Origin: Croceibacterium mercuriale
GTDB lineage: Bacteria; Pseudomonadota; Alphaproteobacteria; Sphingomonadales; Sphingomonadaceae
Reading direction: 5' to 3'
Length of the DNA: 64,000 nt
Assembly (NCBI RefSeq): GCF_000802385.1
Contig: NZ_JTDN01000001.1
Span: 1,309,501 to 1,373,500, forward strand
Shown: positions 8,392-17,716 of the stretch, one piece after another
Layout: each line of letters starts with the position of its first letter
How positions within the stretch are numbered: position 1 is the first letter of the stretch
Made by a program: the position numbers and the translations under genes
Notes under the pieces: model-generated
The model's input: the letters and a program-made list of their open reading frames with translations, nothing else
Database searches by the model: none
What the model was told of the DNA's origin: nothing

Positions 8392-9599
8392 GCGCCGCCG
8401 GCCTGACCCCGGCTTTGTGTCAGGAGGCGATGGACGGCGTCGGCAGCGGTGTGGCGATGTCGCTGCGCGCGGTCGACTGCGCCGCCGCCGCCACCTCGCA
8501 GGCGGCATTCGGGCGCCTGTTCGCCAGCGATGGCGCGCTGCTGCCGGCGCTGACCATCCTGCTGACGCTGTATGTCGCCTTCTTCGCCTTCGGCCTGATC
8601 ACCGGGCGCAGCACGCTGGGCATTTCCGCCCTGACGCCGCGCATGGTCACGCTGGGCCTGGTGCTGACCTTTGCGACAAGCTGGGCTGCCTACCAGGGCA
8701 CGATGTACAATCTGGTGATCGGCGCGCCCAACCAGATCGCCAACATCCTGACCGGAACCGAAGGATCCGCCACCACCGTCTTCGCCGACAAGATCGATGT
8801 GGTGTTCGCCGCCCTGATCGAAGCCAGCGGGGACGAGGCGGCGGAGGGCGCGCCCTCCACCTTCTCGCCGCCCGGCCTGTTGTGGCTCGGTGGCACATTG
8901 CTGCTGCTGGGCACGGTCGGTCTGCTCGCCACCTGCAAGATCGCACTGGCGATCCTGATGGCGCTGGGACCGATCTTCGTGGTGCTGGCGCTGTTCAACG
9001 GCACGCGCGGCCTGTTCACCGGCTGGCTCAAGGGCGTGGTGCTGCTGGCGATCACGCCACTGTTCGCGGTGCTCGGCGGGTCGCTGATGCTGGAACTGGC
9101 CGTGCCCGTCCTGCGCGCGCTGACTGTGGTACCGGGCGAGATCGAGCCGCGTGCGGCCATGGCCTTCTTCATGATCGGGGCGGTCCACATGGCGCTGATG
9201 ATCATGGTGCTGAAGGTCGCCGGCACCATGGTCGCGGGCTGGACCGTATTCGGCCTGACCGGCCGCGATGCGGACAAGGCCGACAATGCGGTCACCGCTG
9301 CTGCTGCCGCCCGCGGGGCTGCCACTGCAGTCGTCGCGGCCGGTCCGGCCGGCGCTGCCCGCACCGCCAGCGCCGCGCCCTCGCGCGACATCCGCATGAC
9401 CGCTGCCAGCCTGCCATCCGCCGCCAATGATCGCGGCAGTACCGGCACGGTCTCCACGCGCGAGACGCGTATCATCGGCGCTGCGGCACCAGGCGCCGGC
9501 AGCATCGCCGACCAGGCGGGCCCGTCGCGCGCCCGCGGTGTCGGCAGCCGTTTCCGCGCCGCGCCGCCGCGCGGCTCCAAGTCCAGGACCACACCATGA
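8388..9599 (+). CDS. virB6: VirB6/TrbL polytopic membrane protein
   Basis: Inner-membrane channel component. I place the start at the GTG at 8388, overlapping the virB4 stop, rather than inside virB4. The 403-residue product has at least six hydrophobic segments (for example ILLTLYVAFFAFGLI, LLLLGTVGLLATCKIALAIL and MALMIMVLKVAGTMVAGW), as in VirB6/TrbL. A hydrophilic Ala/Arg-rich tail follows from about residue 305. It overlaps virB9 by 4 bp. Confidence 0.85.
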   Translation: MSAAGLTPALCQEAMDGVGSGVAMSLRAVDCAAAATSQAAFGRLFASDGALLPALTILLTLYVAFFAFGLITGRSTLGISALTPRMVTLGLVLTFATSWAAYQGTMYNLVIGAPNQIANILTGTEGSATTVFADKIDVVFAALIEASGDEAAEGAPSTFSPPGLLWLGGTLLLLGTVGLLATCKIALAILMALGPIFVVLALFNGTRGLFTGWLKGVVLLAITPLFAVLGGSLMLELAVPVLRALTVVPGEIEPRAAMAFFMIGAVHMALMIMVLKVAGTMVAGWTVFGLTGRDADKADNAVTAAAAARGAATAVVAAGPAGAARTASAAPSRDIRMTAASLPSAANDRGSTGTVSTRETRIIGAAAPGAGSIADQAGPSRARGVGSRFRAAPPRGSKSRTTP

Positions 9600-10393
9600 T
9601 CCGCCCCATCCTGCTTGCCGCGCTGCTCGTGGCCGCCATTCCTGCCAGGGCCGATGATCGACGCCTGGTGGAACATTTCTACAATGCGGACGAAGTGGTC
9701 CAGCTGCAGGGTCGTGCCAACGTCCAGGCCGCCATCCGCTTCGCCGAGAACGAGCATATCGAGAACGTCGCTATTGGCGACTCCCAGAGCTGGCAGGTCA
9801 CCCCCAACAAGCGGGCCAACCTGCTGTTCGTGAAGCCACTGGCGGACCGCGCCGCCACCAACATGACGGTGGTGACGGACAAGCGCACCTATCTGTTCGA
9901 TCTCGTCGCCAGCCCGGCCAACCGCAACCCGACCTACCTGCTGGCCTTCACCTACCCGGAGGAGCCGGAGGAGGAGGATGAGGCGCAACTGGCGGGCCAG
10001 GGTGCCGCCGGGGCGCCGACCGCGATCGAGCTTGCCGCGGCGACCGATCCCTATGCAGTGGTCGACCCGGTCCTGCTGAACCATGATTGGCGCCGTTTCG
10101 GCGACAGCGGGCTGCTGCCGAACACGATCTATGACGATGGCACGGCAACCTTCATGTCCTGGGCAGCCGGCACGCCGCTGCCGGCCATTCTCATCCAGGA
10201 TCTGGAGGGAACCGAGGGGCCGGTGAACTACGCCGTTCGTGGAGAGCAGATCGTGGTCGATGGTGTGCCACGCCGGCTCATCCTGCGTTCGGGCGATGAT
10301 ATTGCCACCCTTGTCAACGAAGGTCCCGTTCGCGCGCCTTCCGCTTCCGCCGCCGCCCCCAGAGCGGTCGCCAGCACGGAGATACGCCGATGA
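9596..10393 (+). CDS. virB9: VirB9 outer-membrane core protein
   Basis: Forms the periplasmic/outer-membrane ring of the secretion core with VirB10. The 265-residue product has a signal peptide (cut near ARAD) and an N-terminal domain with VTPNKRANLLFVKP and MTVVTDKRTYLFDL. The C-terminal VirB9/CagX domain includes YDDGTATFMSW. It overlaps virB6 upstream and virB10 downstream by 4 bp each. Its usual lipoprotein partner VirB7 is not encoded nearby. Confidence 0.9.
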   Translation: MIRPILLAALLVAAIPARADDRRLVEHFYNADEVVQLQGRANVQAAIRFAENEHIENVAIGDSQSWQVTPNKRANLLFVKPLADRAATNMTVVTDKRTYLFDLVASPANRNPTYLLAFTYPEEPEEEDEAQLAGQGAAGAPTAIELAAATDPYAVVDPVLLNHDWRRFGDSGLLPNTIYDDGTATFMSWAAGTPLPAILIQDLEGTEGPVNYAVRGEQIVVDGVPRRLILRSGDDIATLVNEGPVRAPSASAAAPRAVASTEIRR

Positions 10394-11508
10394 AACTCGC
10401 CAACCGCATTTCACCGTCGCGTACGAACGGCGACGCGGCGCCGGACACCGACCCGCGCGAGAACGCCTCTGCCGAGGTGATCGATCTGGCAAGCCGGACC
10501 GCCTATCCGGCGGTGGCGGGGCGCAAGGGCCGGTCTGATGCCGTCGGCCTGGCTGCCGGCATCGGCTTCGTCGCGTTGCTGGGCGCGGCGACGCTGTGGG
10601 GCCTCAATGCCAGCCGCGTGCCGGATGCTCCGCAAGGCACCGCCCCGGTGGTGCAGAACGGGCCGCCCAACGCGTTTATCCCGACCGACCCACTCACGCC
10701 GGTGCCGGTGCTGAACGGCGTGCCGGCCGGTGCGCCCGTACCATCGCCGGTCTTCGCCTCCCCGCCGCAGACCGCCGCCATGCCGATGGGCAACCCCTAT
10801 GCCAGCCCCACGGTGGTGTTCGATGCCGGCGCCATGCCCGCCGCTGCCGCCGGCGCGCTGGCAGGCGCCCCCGCTGGTGAGGCGACCGCCGGCACCGGCA
10901 CGACGGCGGCGGATTTCGCCAGCCGCGTCGGCGGCGTGGGCGGTGGCCCGGCCGTGGCCCGCACCGATGTCGATCCGCGCACCACGGTGACGCAGGGGAC
11001 CATGATCCCCGCCGTGCTGGAAACCGCCATCAACACCGACGTGCCCGGCTTCGCCCGCGCCGTGGTCAGCCAGGACGTGCGCAGCTTCGACGGCACGCGC
11101 ATCCTGGTCCCGCGCTCCAGCCGGCTGATCGGGCAGTACCAGTCCGGCCTGCAGGCCGGCCAGCGGCGCGCCTACGTCATCTGGACCCGCCTGATCCGTC
11201 CCGACGGCGTGTCCGTTGCACTGGCCAGCCCCGCCAGTGCGTTCGACGGCAGCGGCGGCCTGCCGGGCCGGGTGGACAACCACTTCTTCCAGCGCTTCGG
11301 ATCGTCCATCCTGCTGTCGGTGATCGGCGGGCTGACCGCGGTCGCCAGCGGCGGCACCTCGGTCGTGCTGGGCGGCGGGCAGGATGCGGCCAGCACTGCG
11401 CTGCAGCAGAGCGGCCAGATTGCGCCCACCGTGCGGGTGCGCCAGGGCGAACCGATTCGCGTATTCACCGCGCGCGACCTGGACTTCAGCCAGGCACCCC
11501 GCCTGTGA
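10390..11508 (+). CDS. virB10: VirB10/TrbI core-complex protein
   Basis: Spans both membranes and transmits energy to the outer-membrane pore. The 372-residue protein has a short cytoplasmic N-terminus, one transmembrane helix at about residues 53-72 (AVGLAAGIGFVALLGAATL), a Pro/Ala-rich periplasmic linker, and a TrbI domain at about residues 195-370 (GTMIPAVLETAINTDVPG, FDGTRILVPRSSRLIGQY, DNHFFQRFGSSILLSVI). The gap to virB11 is 18 bp. Confidence 0.92.
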   Translation: MKLANRISPSRTNGDAAPDTDPRENASAEVIDLASRTAYPAVAGRKGRSDAVGLAAGIGFVALLGAATLWGLNASRVPDAPQGTAPVVQNGPPNAFIPTDPLTPVPVLNGVPAGAPVPSPVFASPPQTAAMPMGNPYASPTVVFDAGAMPAAAAGALAGAPAGEATAGTGTTAADFASRVGGVGGGPAVARTDVDPRTTVTQGTMIPAVLETAINTDVPGFARAVVSQDVRSFDGTRILVPRSSRLIGQYQSGLQAGQRRAYVIWTRLIRPDGVSVALASPASAFDGSGGLPGRVDNHFFQRFGSSILLSVIGGLTAVASGGTSVVLGGGQDAASTALQQSGQIAPTVRVRQGEPIRVFTARDLDFSQAPRL

Positions 11509-11526
11509 TCCCGGGCCTGTAAGGCC

Positions 11527-12567
11527 ATGGCAGCCGAAATCGTCCACCTCGGCAGCCCGGTCGACGAGCTTGGCGCAGCCGAGCCCGATGCGCCGCGCAT
11601 CGTCAGCGGCAGCGTCTATCTCGACGCCTACCTCGCCCCGTTCCGCCAGTGGCTGGAACGGGACACGGTGACGGAGATCATGGTCAACCGCCCCGGCGAG
11701 GTGTGGGTGGAGGATGCCGCGCAGCCCGGCATGCAGCGGATCGTCGCGCCGGAGATCGACGATCGCCTGGTGCAGCGCCTGGCCGAACAGGTTGCCCGCG
11801 TCAGCCACCAGGGCATCAACCGCGAACACCCGCTGCTGGGCGCGACCCTGCCGGCGGACGGCTTTGGCGGCGCGCGCATCCAGTTCTGCGGCCCGCCCGC
11901 GACCCGGCGCCATTGGGCCATGGCGATCCGCCGCCATCGCCGGCTGGACCTGCCGCTCGACGCCTATGACACCGGCCCGCTGCTGGCGCCGGTGGAGCCC
12001 GACATGCCGGACTCGGCGCAGGCTCCGATCGCGTTCCTGCGGGCGGCTATCCGCGCGCGCAAGACGATCCTGATCTCCGGCGGCACCAGCACCGGCAAGA
12101 CCACCTTCCTCAATGCCATGCTGGGCGAGATCCCGCCGCACGAACGCGTCATCCTGGTGGAGGACACGCCCGAACTGCGCCTGCCCGGCGCCAATGGCTT
12201 GGGCCTGGTGGCGGTCAAGGGCGAGCTGGGCGAAGCCAAGGTCACCGCCAACGAACTGCTGCAATCGGCCCTCCGCCTGCGTCCCGATCGCATCGTGCTG
12301 GGCGAGCTGCGCGGCGCGGAAAGCGTCAGCTTCCTGCGCGCCATCAACACCGGTCACCCGGGCAGCTTCTCCACCATCCACGCCAATTCGCTGCGCGGCG
12401 CGCTGGAACAGCTGGCGCTGATGGTCATGCAGACCGGCATCGGCCTGACCCGCAGCGACACCATCGCCTATGCCGCATCGGTGATCGACGTCATCGTGCA
12501 GCTGGATCGCAGCGATGGTCGCCGCGGCATCAGCGCAATCGCACGGCCGGGCGACATCCTGCCCTGA
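11527..12567 (+). CDS. virB11: VirB11 secretion ATPase
   Basis: Hexameric traffic ATPase of the PulE/VirB11 family. The 346-residue protein has Walker A GGTSTGKT near residue 185, the Asp box VILVEDTPEL, and the His-box/Walker B region with LRPDRIVLGELRG and TGHPGSFSTIHAN. It is the last virB gene; ppk begins 94 bp later on the same strand. No coupling protein (VirD4) or relaxase follows. Confidence 0.92.
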   Translation: MAAEIVHLGSPVDELGAAEPDAPRIVSGSVYLDAYLAPFRQWLERDTVTEIMVNRPGEVWVEDAAQPGMQRIVAPEIDDRLVQRLAEQVARVSHQGINREHPLLGATLPADGFGGARIQFCGPPATRRHWAMAIRRHRRLDLPLDAYDTGPLLAPVEPDMPDSAQAPIAFLRAAIRARKTILISGGTSTGKTTFLNAMLGEIPPHERVILVEDTPELRLPGANGLGLVAVKGELGEAKVTANELLQSALRLRPDRIVLGELRGAESVSFLRAINTGHPGSFSTIHANSLRGALEQLALMVMQTGIGLTRSDTIAYAASVIDVIVQLDRSDGRRGISAIARPGDILP

Positions 12568-12661
12568 GCCGCGCTGCTTCCAAATGACGCATTGCCCGGC
12601 TAGCGGGGGCAGGCAGGCCGGATCCGCTCCGGCCAATCACCTTGGAGTCCAGTGACCGGTC

Positions 12662-14845
12662 ATGAGCAGCACCGCGCAGAATGCCCGCCCCGACAGCATC
12701 GTCACGACCGAAGCCCTGATGGTCGGTCCGGCCGCCCCGGAAGACCGCTACTTCAACCGCGAACTCAGCTGGCTGTCGTTCAACGATCGCGTCCTCGCCG
12801 AAGCCTGCAACAGCGCCTATCCGCTGCTGGAACGCCTGCGCTTCCTGTCGATCAGCGGCAGCAATCTGGACGAGTTCCTGATGATCCGCGCGGCCGGGCT
12901 GGCGGGCCAGATCCGCAGCAAGATCGGCAACATGTCGCTCGACGGCCGCACCCCCGGGCAGCAGCTGGCCGCCATCACCGCCAAGGTGCTGGACCTGACC
13001 GGCAAGCAGCAGTCGATCCTGGCGGACGTGAAGCAGCTGCTGGCGGCGCAGGGCATCGTCATCGCGGGCGAGGACCGGATCGATGCGGAAGCCGACGGCT
13101 GGCTGCAGAACTATTTCCTGAACTCCATCATGCCGGTCATCACGCCGCAGGCAATCGACCCGGCACATCCCTTCCCCTTCGTGGCCAATCGCGGCATCGG
13201 CGTGCTGTTCAACCTCACGCGGGAGGATGATGGCAGCAGCCTGGTGGAAATGGTGCTGATCCCCAGCGCGCTGCCCCGCTTCGTGCGGGTGCCGGGCGCC
13301 GATGCGCTGTATCTCACCACCGAACAGATCGTGTGCCGCTATGCCACCTTGCTGTTCCCCGGCTTCCGCGTCGATGGCGACGGCGTGTTCCGCCTGCTGC
13401 GCGACAGCGATATCGAGCTGGAGGAAGATGCGGAGGATCTGGTCCGCTACTACCGCACCGCCATCCAGCGCCGCCGTCGCGGCAAGGTGATCCTGCTGGA
13501 GCTGGACCATGCGTTCGATCCCGCCGGGGAGCAGATGCTGCGCGACCAGCTTGGGCTGGAGCAGGCGATGGTCCTGCCGCTGGATCATCTGGTCGGCGTC
13601 TGCGACCTGGCACAGATCGTGGGCGAGGACCGGCCCGACCTGAAGTTCACCCCTTACGCCCCCCGCTATCCGGAGCGGGTGATGGAGCATGATGGCGACT
13701 GCTTCGCCGCCATCCGCGAGAAGGACATCGTGATTCATCACCCGTACGAAAGTTTCGAGGTGGTGGTCGATTTCCTGTACCAGGCGGCGAACGATCCGGC
13801 GGTGATCTCCATCAAGCAGACGCTGTACCGCGCGGGGCACCAGTCCCCGGTAATCCAGGCGCTGGTCCATGCGGCGGAGATGGGCAAGTCCGTCACCGCC
13901 GTCGTCGAGCTGAAGGCCCGGTTCGACGAGGAGCAGAACCTCAAGTGGGCCAGCGAGCTGGAGCGCGCCGGCGTGCAGGTCATCTACGGCTTCGTCGACT
14001 GGAAGACGCACGCCAAGGTGTCGCTGGTCGTGCGGCAGGAGGAGGAGGGGTACCGCACCTACTGCCATTTCGGCACGGGCAATTACCACCCGATCACGGC
14101 GCGCATCTATACCGATCTCAGCTTCTTCACCGCCGATCCCGCCATCGGGCGCGACGCGGCCAAGCTGTTCAACTTCATCACCGGCTATGTCGAGCCGCAG
14201 GGGCTGGAACGGCTGGCGCTGTCGCCACTGAACCTGCGGGAGACCCTGTACACCAAGATCGACCGCGAGATCGCCAATGCCCGCGAAGGCCGGCCCGCCA
14301 GCATCTGGGCCAAGATGAACTCGCTCACCGAACAGGGCGTGATTGACCGGCTATATGCCGCCAGCCAGGCCGGCGTGCGCGTCGTGCTGGTGGTGCGGGG
14401 CATCTGCTGCCTTCGGCCCGGCATCCTCGGCCTGTCCGAAAACATCACCGTCAAGTCGATCATCGGCCGCTTCCTGGAACACAGCCGCATCTGGGCCTTT
14501 GCGAACGGGACGGAAATGCCCAGCGGGGATGCAGAAGTGTTCATCACCAGTGCCGATGCCATGAACCGCAACCTCAACCGCCGGGTGGAGCTGCTGGTCC
14601 CGATCATCAACCAGACCGTGCACGACCAGGTGCTGGAACAGGTGCTGATGGCCAACCTGCTGGATACCGAGCAGAGCTGGCTGCTGGATGGCGAGGATGG
14701 CAGCTGGGAACGGGTGGCCGACGACGGCACCGACGGGTTCAACCTGCACGAATATTTCATGACCAATCCGTCCCTTTCCGGACGGGGCGATGCGCTGAAG
14801 GACAGCCGGGTGCCGAAGCTGACGCTACGCCGGGGCGCGGCATGA
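12662..14845 (+). CDS. ppk: polyphosphate kinase
   Basis: Reversibly transfers the terminal phosphate of ATP to polyphosphate. The 727-residue length fits PPK1. It has an N-terminal helical domain (RELSWLSFNDRVLAEA, GSNLDEFLMIR), a middle domain (HPYESFEVVVDFLYQAA, ISIKQTLYR) and the CHFGTGNYHP motif, whose His (residue 469 by my count) is the expected autophosphorylation site. The start follows CTTGGAG. It overlaps ppx by 4 bp, so kinase and phosphatase are translationally coupled. Confidence 0.96.
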   Translation: MSSTAQNARPDSIVTTEALMVGPAAPEDRYFNRELSWLSFNDRVLAEACNSAYPLLERLRFLSISGSNLDEFLMIRAAGLAGQIRSKIGNMSLDGRTPGQQLAAITAKVLDLTGKQQSILADVKQLLAAQGIVIAGEDRIDAEADGWLQNYFLNSIMPVITPQAIDPAHPFPFVANRGIGVLFNLTREDDGSSLVEMVLIPSALPRFVRVPGADALYLTTEQIVCRYATLLFPGFRVDGDGVFRLLRDSDIELEEDAEDLVRYYRTAIQRRRRGKVILLELDHAFDPAGEQMLRDQLGLEQAMVLPLDHLVGVCDLAQIVGEDRPDLKFTPYAPRYPERVMEHDGDCFAAIREKDIVIHHPYESFEVVVDFLYQAANDPAVISIKQTLYRAGHQSPVIQALVHAAEMGKSVTAVVELKARFDEEQNLKWASELERAGVQVIYGFVDWKTHAKVSLVVRQEEEGYRTYCHFGTGNYHPITARIYTDLSFFTADPAIGRDAAKLFNFITGYVEPQGLERLALSPLNLRETLYTKIDREIANAREGRPASIWAKMNSLTEQGVIDRLYAASQAGVRVVLVVRGICCLRPGILGLSENITVKSIIGRFLEHSRIWAFANGTEMPSGDAEVFITSADAMNRNLNRRVELLVPIINQTVHDQVLEQVLMANLLDTEQSWLLDGEDGSWERVADDGTDGFNLHEYFMTNPSLSGRGDALKDSRVPKLTLRRGAA

Positions 14846-16368
14846 TCGCCCGCGCCGGCATCCGCCGCACGGCCGCCGCGCTGGAGCGGCCGGACCGCGC
14901 GGTGATCGACATCGGGTCCAATACGGTGCGTCTGGTCGTCTATGCCGGATCGGTGCGCGCGCCGGAGGTGTTCCTGAACGAAAAGGTCAGCGCCCGGCTG
15001 GGGCAGGACCTGTCCACGACTGGAATGATGCCGGAGGCGGGAATGCAGGCCGCGCTGACCATGCTGGCCCGGGCCGCCACCATCCTGGCCGATCTGGAGA
15101 TCCGCGACGTGCAGACCGTCGCCACGGCTGCGGTGCGCGAGGCGCGCAACGGCCCCGAGTTCATGGCGCGGGTCACCGAACTGGGCCTGTCGCCACGGCT
15201 GCTGACCGGGGAGGAGGAGGCGCAGACCTCCGCCATGGGCGTGATCGGTGCCTTCCCGCGCGCGGTCGGGACCGTGGCGGATCTCGGCGGCGGCAGCCTG
15301 GAACTGGTGCATATCGGCGAGGGGCGTTCGCATGGCGGCACCAGCCTGCCGCTCGGTACGCTGCGGCTGCCGGCGCTGCGCGACGGAGGTATGGAGGCGT
15401 TCCGCAGCCGGGTCGCCCGGATCGTGAGCGATGCGGAAGGCGGCGGTGAGGCCACGGGCCGGCTGTACATGGTCGGCGGCACCTGGCGCGCCTTTGCCGC
15501 ATACGCCATGCGCGCGGCCGACCACCCGCTGACCGATCCGCACGGCTACCGCCTGGCCACGGACGATGCCGACCGCTACGCCCGCATCGTCGAAAAATGC
15601 ACCTCGGCAGAGCTGGCGAAGATGAAGGGTATCTCCAAGACCCGTGCCGCCGTCCTGCCCGATGCCGCCGCCATGCTGCGCGTCCTGCTGGCGGAACTGA
15701 AGCCGGACAGCCTGATCTTCTCCGCCTGGGGCCTGCGCGAAGGGCTGCTGTATGGCGACCTGGATGCGGCCGCCTGCCAGCAGGATCCGCTGCTATCCGC
15801 GATCGGCCAGTTTACCGAACCGCGCGGCGCCTCCCCGTCGCTGGCTGCGACCATCACCGGCTGGACGGCGGATGTGGCCAGCGGTGCGGAGGTGCCCGAG
15901 GCTGGCAGCGAGCGGCTGCGCCTGGCGGCCACCATGCTGGCGATCGCCGCCGCCCGGCTCGAACCGAACATGCGCCTGCGCCATGCGCTGGACTGGGCGC
16001 TGGAGAAGCGCTGGCTGGCAATCGATCCGGCGGGCCGCGCCCGGCTGGCGGCGGCGCTGCACGGTGCCTGCGGCAAGCCGGTGATCGATGCCGACCTGCT
16101 GCGTCTCACCACCGAGGACCGTCTGCGCGAAGCGGTCGGCTGGGGCCTTGCCATCCGGCTGTGCCGCCGGCTGGGCGCAGGATCGCATGTGTCGCTGATG
16201 ACCAGCACGCTGCGGCGCGAAGGCGGCCGTCTGGTCCTGCGGGTCGACCCGGCGCGTGCAGCCCTGGCCGCCGGTCCCGTGCTGGGCGACCTGCGCAACC
16301 TGGCCCAGTGGATGGGGCTGGAACACGAGCTGCGGATTGCCGAGCGGGAGGATGCGATCCCGGCCTGA
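14842..16368 (+). CDS. ppx: exopolyphosphatase / Ppx-GppA family phosphatase
   Basis: Hydrolyses polyphosphate or pppGpp. The 508-residue protein has the actin-like ATPase fold: phosphate loop 1 VIDIGSNTVRLVVY near residue 22, the second loop ADLGGGSLEL, and GEEEAQTSAMGVIG. A C-terminal HD-like helical domain follows from about residue 300. The start ATG overlaps the ppk stop. Substrate preference between polyphosphate and pppGpp cannot be read from the sequence, but pairing with ppk favours polyphosphate. Confidence 0.92.
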   Translation: MIARAGIRRTAAALERPDRAVIDIGSNTVRLVVYAGSVRAPEVFLNEKVSARLGQDLSTTGMMPEAGMQAALTMLARAATILADLEIRDVQTVATAAVREARNGPEFMARVTELGLSPRLLTGEEEAQTSAMGVIGAFPRAVGTVADLGGGSLELVHIGEGRSHGGTSLPLGTLRLPALRDGGMEAFRSRVARIVSDAEGGGEATGRLYMVGGTWRAFAAYAMRAADHPLTDPHGYRLATDDADRYARIVEKCTSAELAKMKGISKTRAAVLPDAAAMLRVLLAELKPDSLIFSAWGLREGLLYGDLDAAACQQDPLLSAIGQFTEPRGASPSLAATITGWTADVASGAEVPEAGSERLRLAATMLAIAAARLEPNMRLRHALDWALEKRWLAIDPAGRARLAAALHGACGKPVIDADLLRLTTEDRLREAVGWGLAIRLCRRLGAGSHVSLMTSTLRREGGRLVLRVDPARAALAAGPVLGDLRNLAQWMGLEHELRIAEREDAIPA

Positions 16369-16432
16369 GCGCCGGAGTTCACATCGGGTTCACGCGAGTC
16401 GGGTTGATCTGGCCTCTTCCAGGAGGCCTACC

Positions 16433-16807
16433 ATGCGTCTCACTCTCGCTGCCACCATCGTGCTCGCCATCGCTACCGTGCCGCAGACTGCCTCAGCCCG
16501 CTACGTGCAGCGATGGCCGGCGGAATCGTCCAAGTCCCGCTTCCTGGTCCGCGCCGACGTGGTGCAGCCCATCCCGGAGATCGAGGCGCTGAACCGCACG
16601 ATCGAGGAGGGTCGCGACGCGGGGCAGCTCGACCGCAAGACCGCCCGTCGCCTGCGGGGGGAGGCTGGCCGCATGGCGAGCGCGGCGCGCCGCTATGCCC
16701 GCGACGGCATGACGCCTGCGGAGCTGCACGAGCTGCGGGTCTGGGCCATCGTCACCAGGGAGCAGACGGACCTGCTCCGCGCGGAGATGAGCTACATCGG
16801 TCGCTGA
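16433..16807 (+). CDS. small exported protein of unknown function
   Basis: The ATG at 16433 follows a strong AGGAGG site 6 nt upstream and gives a signal peptide ending near TASA. The mature part (about 100 residues) is strongly charged and helical (IEALNRTIEEGRDAGQLDRK, RRLRGEAGRMASAARRY). I do not recognise the family. It ends immediately before the convergent hydrolase gene. Confidence 0.65.
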   Translation: MRLTLAATIVLAIATVPQTASARYVQRWPAESSKSRFLVRADVVQPIPEIEALNRTIEEGRDAGQLDRKTARRLRGEAGRMASAARRYARDGMTPAELHELRVWAIVTREQTDLLRAEMSYIGR

Positions 16808-17671
16808 TCAGGCGGTGACCCGGGCGACGAAGTCCAGGATCAGCCGTTCGATCCCCCGCTCCGGCGTGCCGACGCTCAACACCGGGGAGACGTGGTTGTG
16901 CCCCGCCAGCAGGTGCATTTGGGGATAGGCGGCATGCGCCAGGCCCCAGGCCCCGACCATCTGCGCCGCCTGCGTCTGGTGGTCGGCCGGATCCAGTTCA
17001 GCCACGGTGAACAGCAGCGGCACATCGCTGCTCAACAGCCCGGCCGCGCAGGACGCCTGCGACCAGTTGCGGCGGTCCGGCCCGAAATAGGCCATTGCCC
17101 CGTCATCCGCCGCGGCATGGCGTGGATCGTAGATGCCCGACATCAGCACCGCCCCGGCGATCCCCGCGCCCGGCCCGACATGCAGCGCCGGATCCGCCAG
17201 GTAGCCGCCGACATGGGTGGCCCCGGTGCAATGGCCCACAAGGACGATGCCCAGCGGATCGCCGCCATGCTCCGCCACATTGTCGCGCAGCCAGGCGACG
17301 GCACGGGCGACGTCCTCGGCCCCGGCGGGGAAGCGGTGTTCGGGCGCCAGGCGATAGTGCATGGCGGCCCCGACCAGACCCCGATTGGCGGCCATCGCGG
17401 CAACATTGTCGGGCCCGGCCTCGGCATCGGGCCACAGTTCCTGATCATATCCGCCACCGCCCACGAACAGCAGCACCGGTCGCGCGGCCGCATCGCTGCC
17501 GGGATACAGGTTCAGCCGATGCCGGACGTCCGGTCCATAGGGCACATCGCGCAGCACGCCGGCATCCGCGAGGTCGAGCAGCGGGGCGAACAGGCGGCGG
17601 GTGGCCGCAATCATGCGCGGGGTCACGTCACGCCCTTCGCGGGCGATGCTGGCGCGGAGACTCATGTTCAT
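16808..17671 (-). CDS. alpha/beta hydrolase with Cys at the nucleophile position
   Basis: The 287-residue protein resembles the arylformamidase/carboxylesterase branch: GGGGYDQELWPDA forms the oxyanion region and YRLAPEHRFP the conserved turn. The nucleophile elbow is GHCTG (about residues 146-150), so Cys replaces the usual Ser. Candidate acid and base are Asp in VAELDPADH and His in LAGHNHVSP. It is the third gene of a minus-strand set after the SnoaL protein and a TonB receptor (45-bp gap), so it may act on what the receptor imports. The substrate is unknown. Confidence 0.75.
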   Translation of the reverse strand: MNMSLRASIAREGRDVTPRMIAATRRLFAPLLDLADAGVLRDVPYGPDVRHRLNLYPGSDAAARPVLLFVGGGGYDQELWPDAEAGPDNVAAMAANRGLVGAAMHYRLAPEHRFPAGAEDVARAVAWLRDNVAEHGGDPLGIVLVGHCTGATHVGGYLADPALHVGPGAGIAGAVLMSGIYDPRHAAADDGAMAYFGPDRRNWSQASCAAGLLSSDVPLLFTVAELDPADHQTQAAQMVGAWGLAHAAYPQMHLLAGHNHVSPVLSVGTPERGIERLILDFVARVTA

Positions 17672-17716
17672 CCCGCCCCGTAGCCTGCGATCATGACAGG
17701 TGACAGGATTGTGCGA

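Noticed and set aside
5836-8508. 890-codon open frame on the minus strand across virB4
   Set aside because: It is the shadow of virB4; composition is His/Gln/Arg-rich and no family motif is present.
10411-12636. 741-codon minus-strand frame across virB10 and virB11
   Set aside because: It is a shadow frame; both plus-strand genes have clear motifs.
12568-12661. Pho box upstream of ppk
   Set aside because: No tandem CTGTCA repeats are seen here, so any phosphate control of ppk would have to come from the virB promoter or another site.
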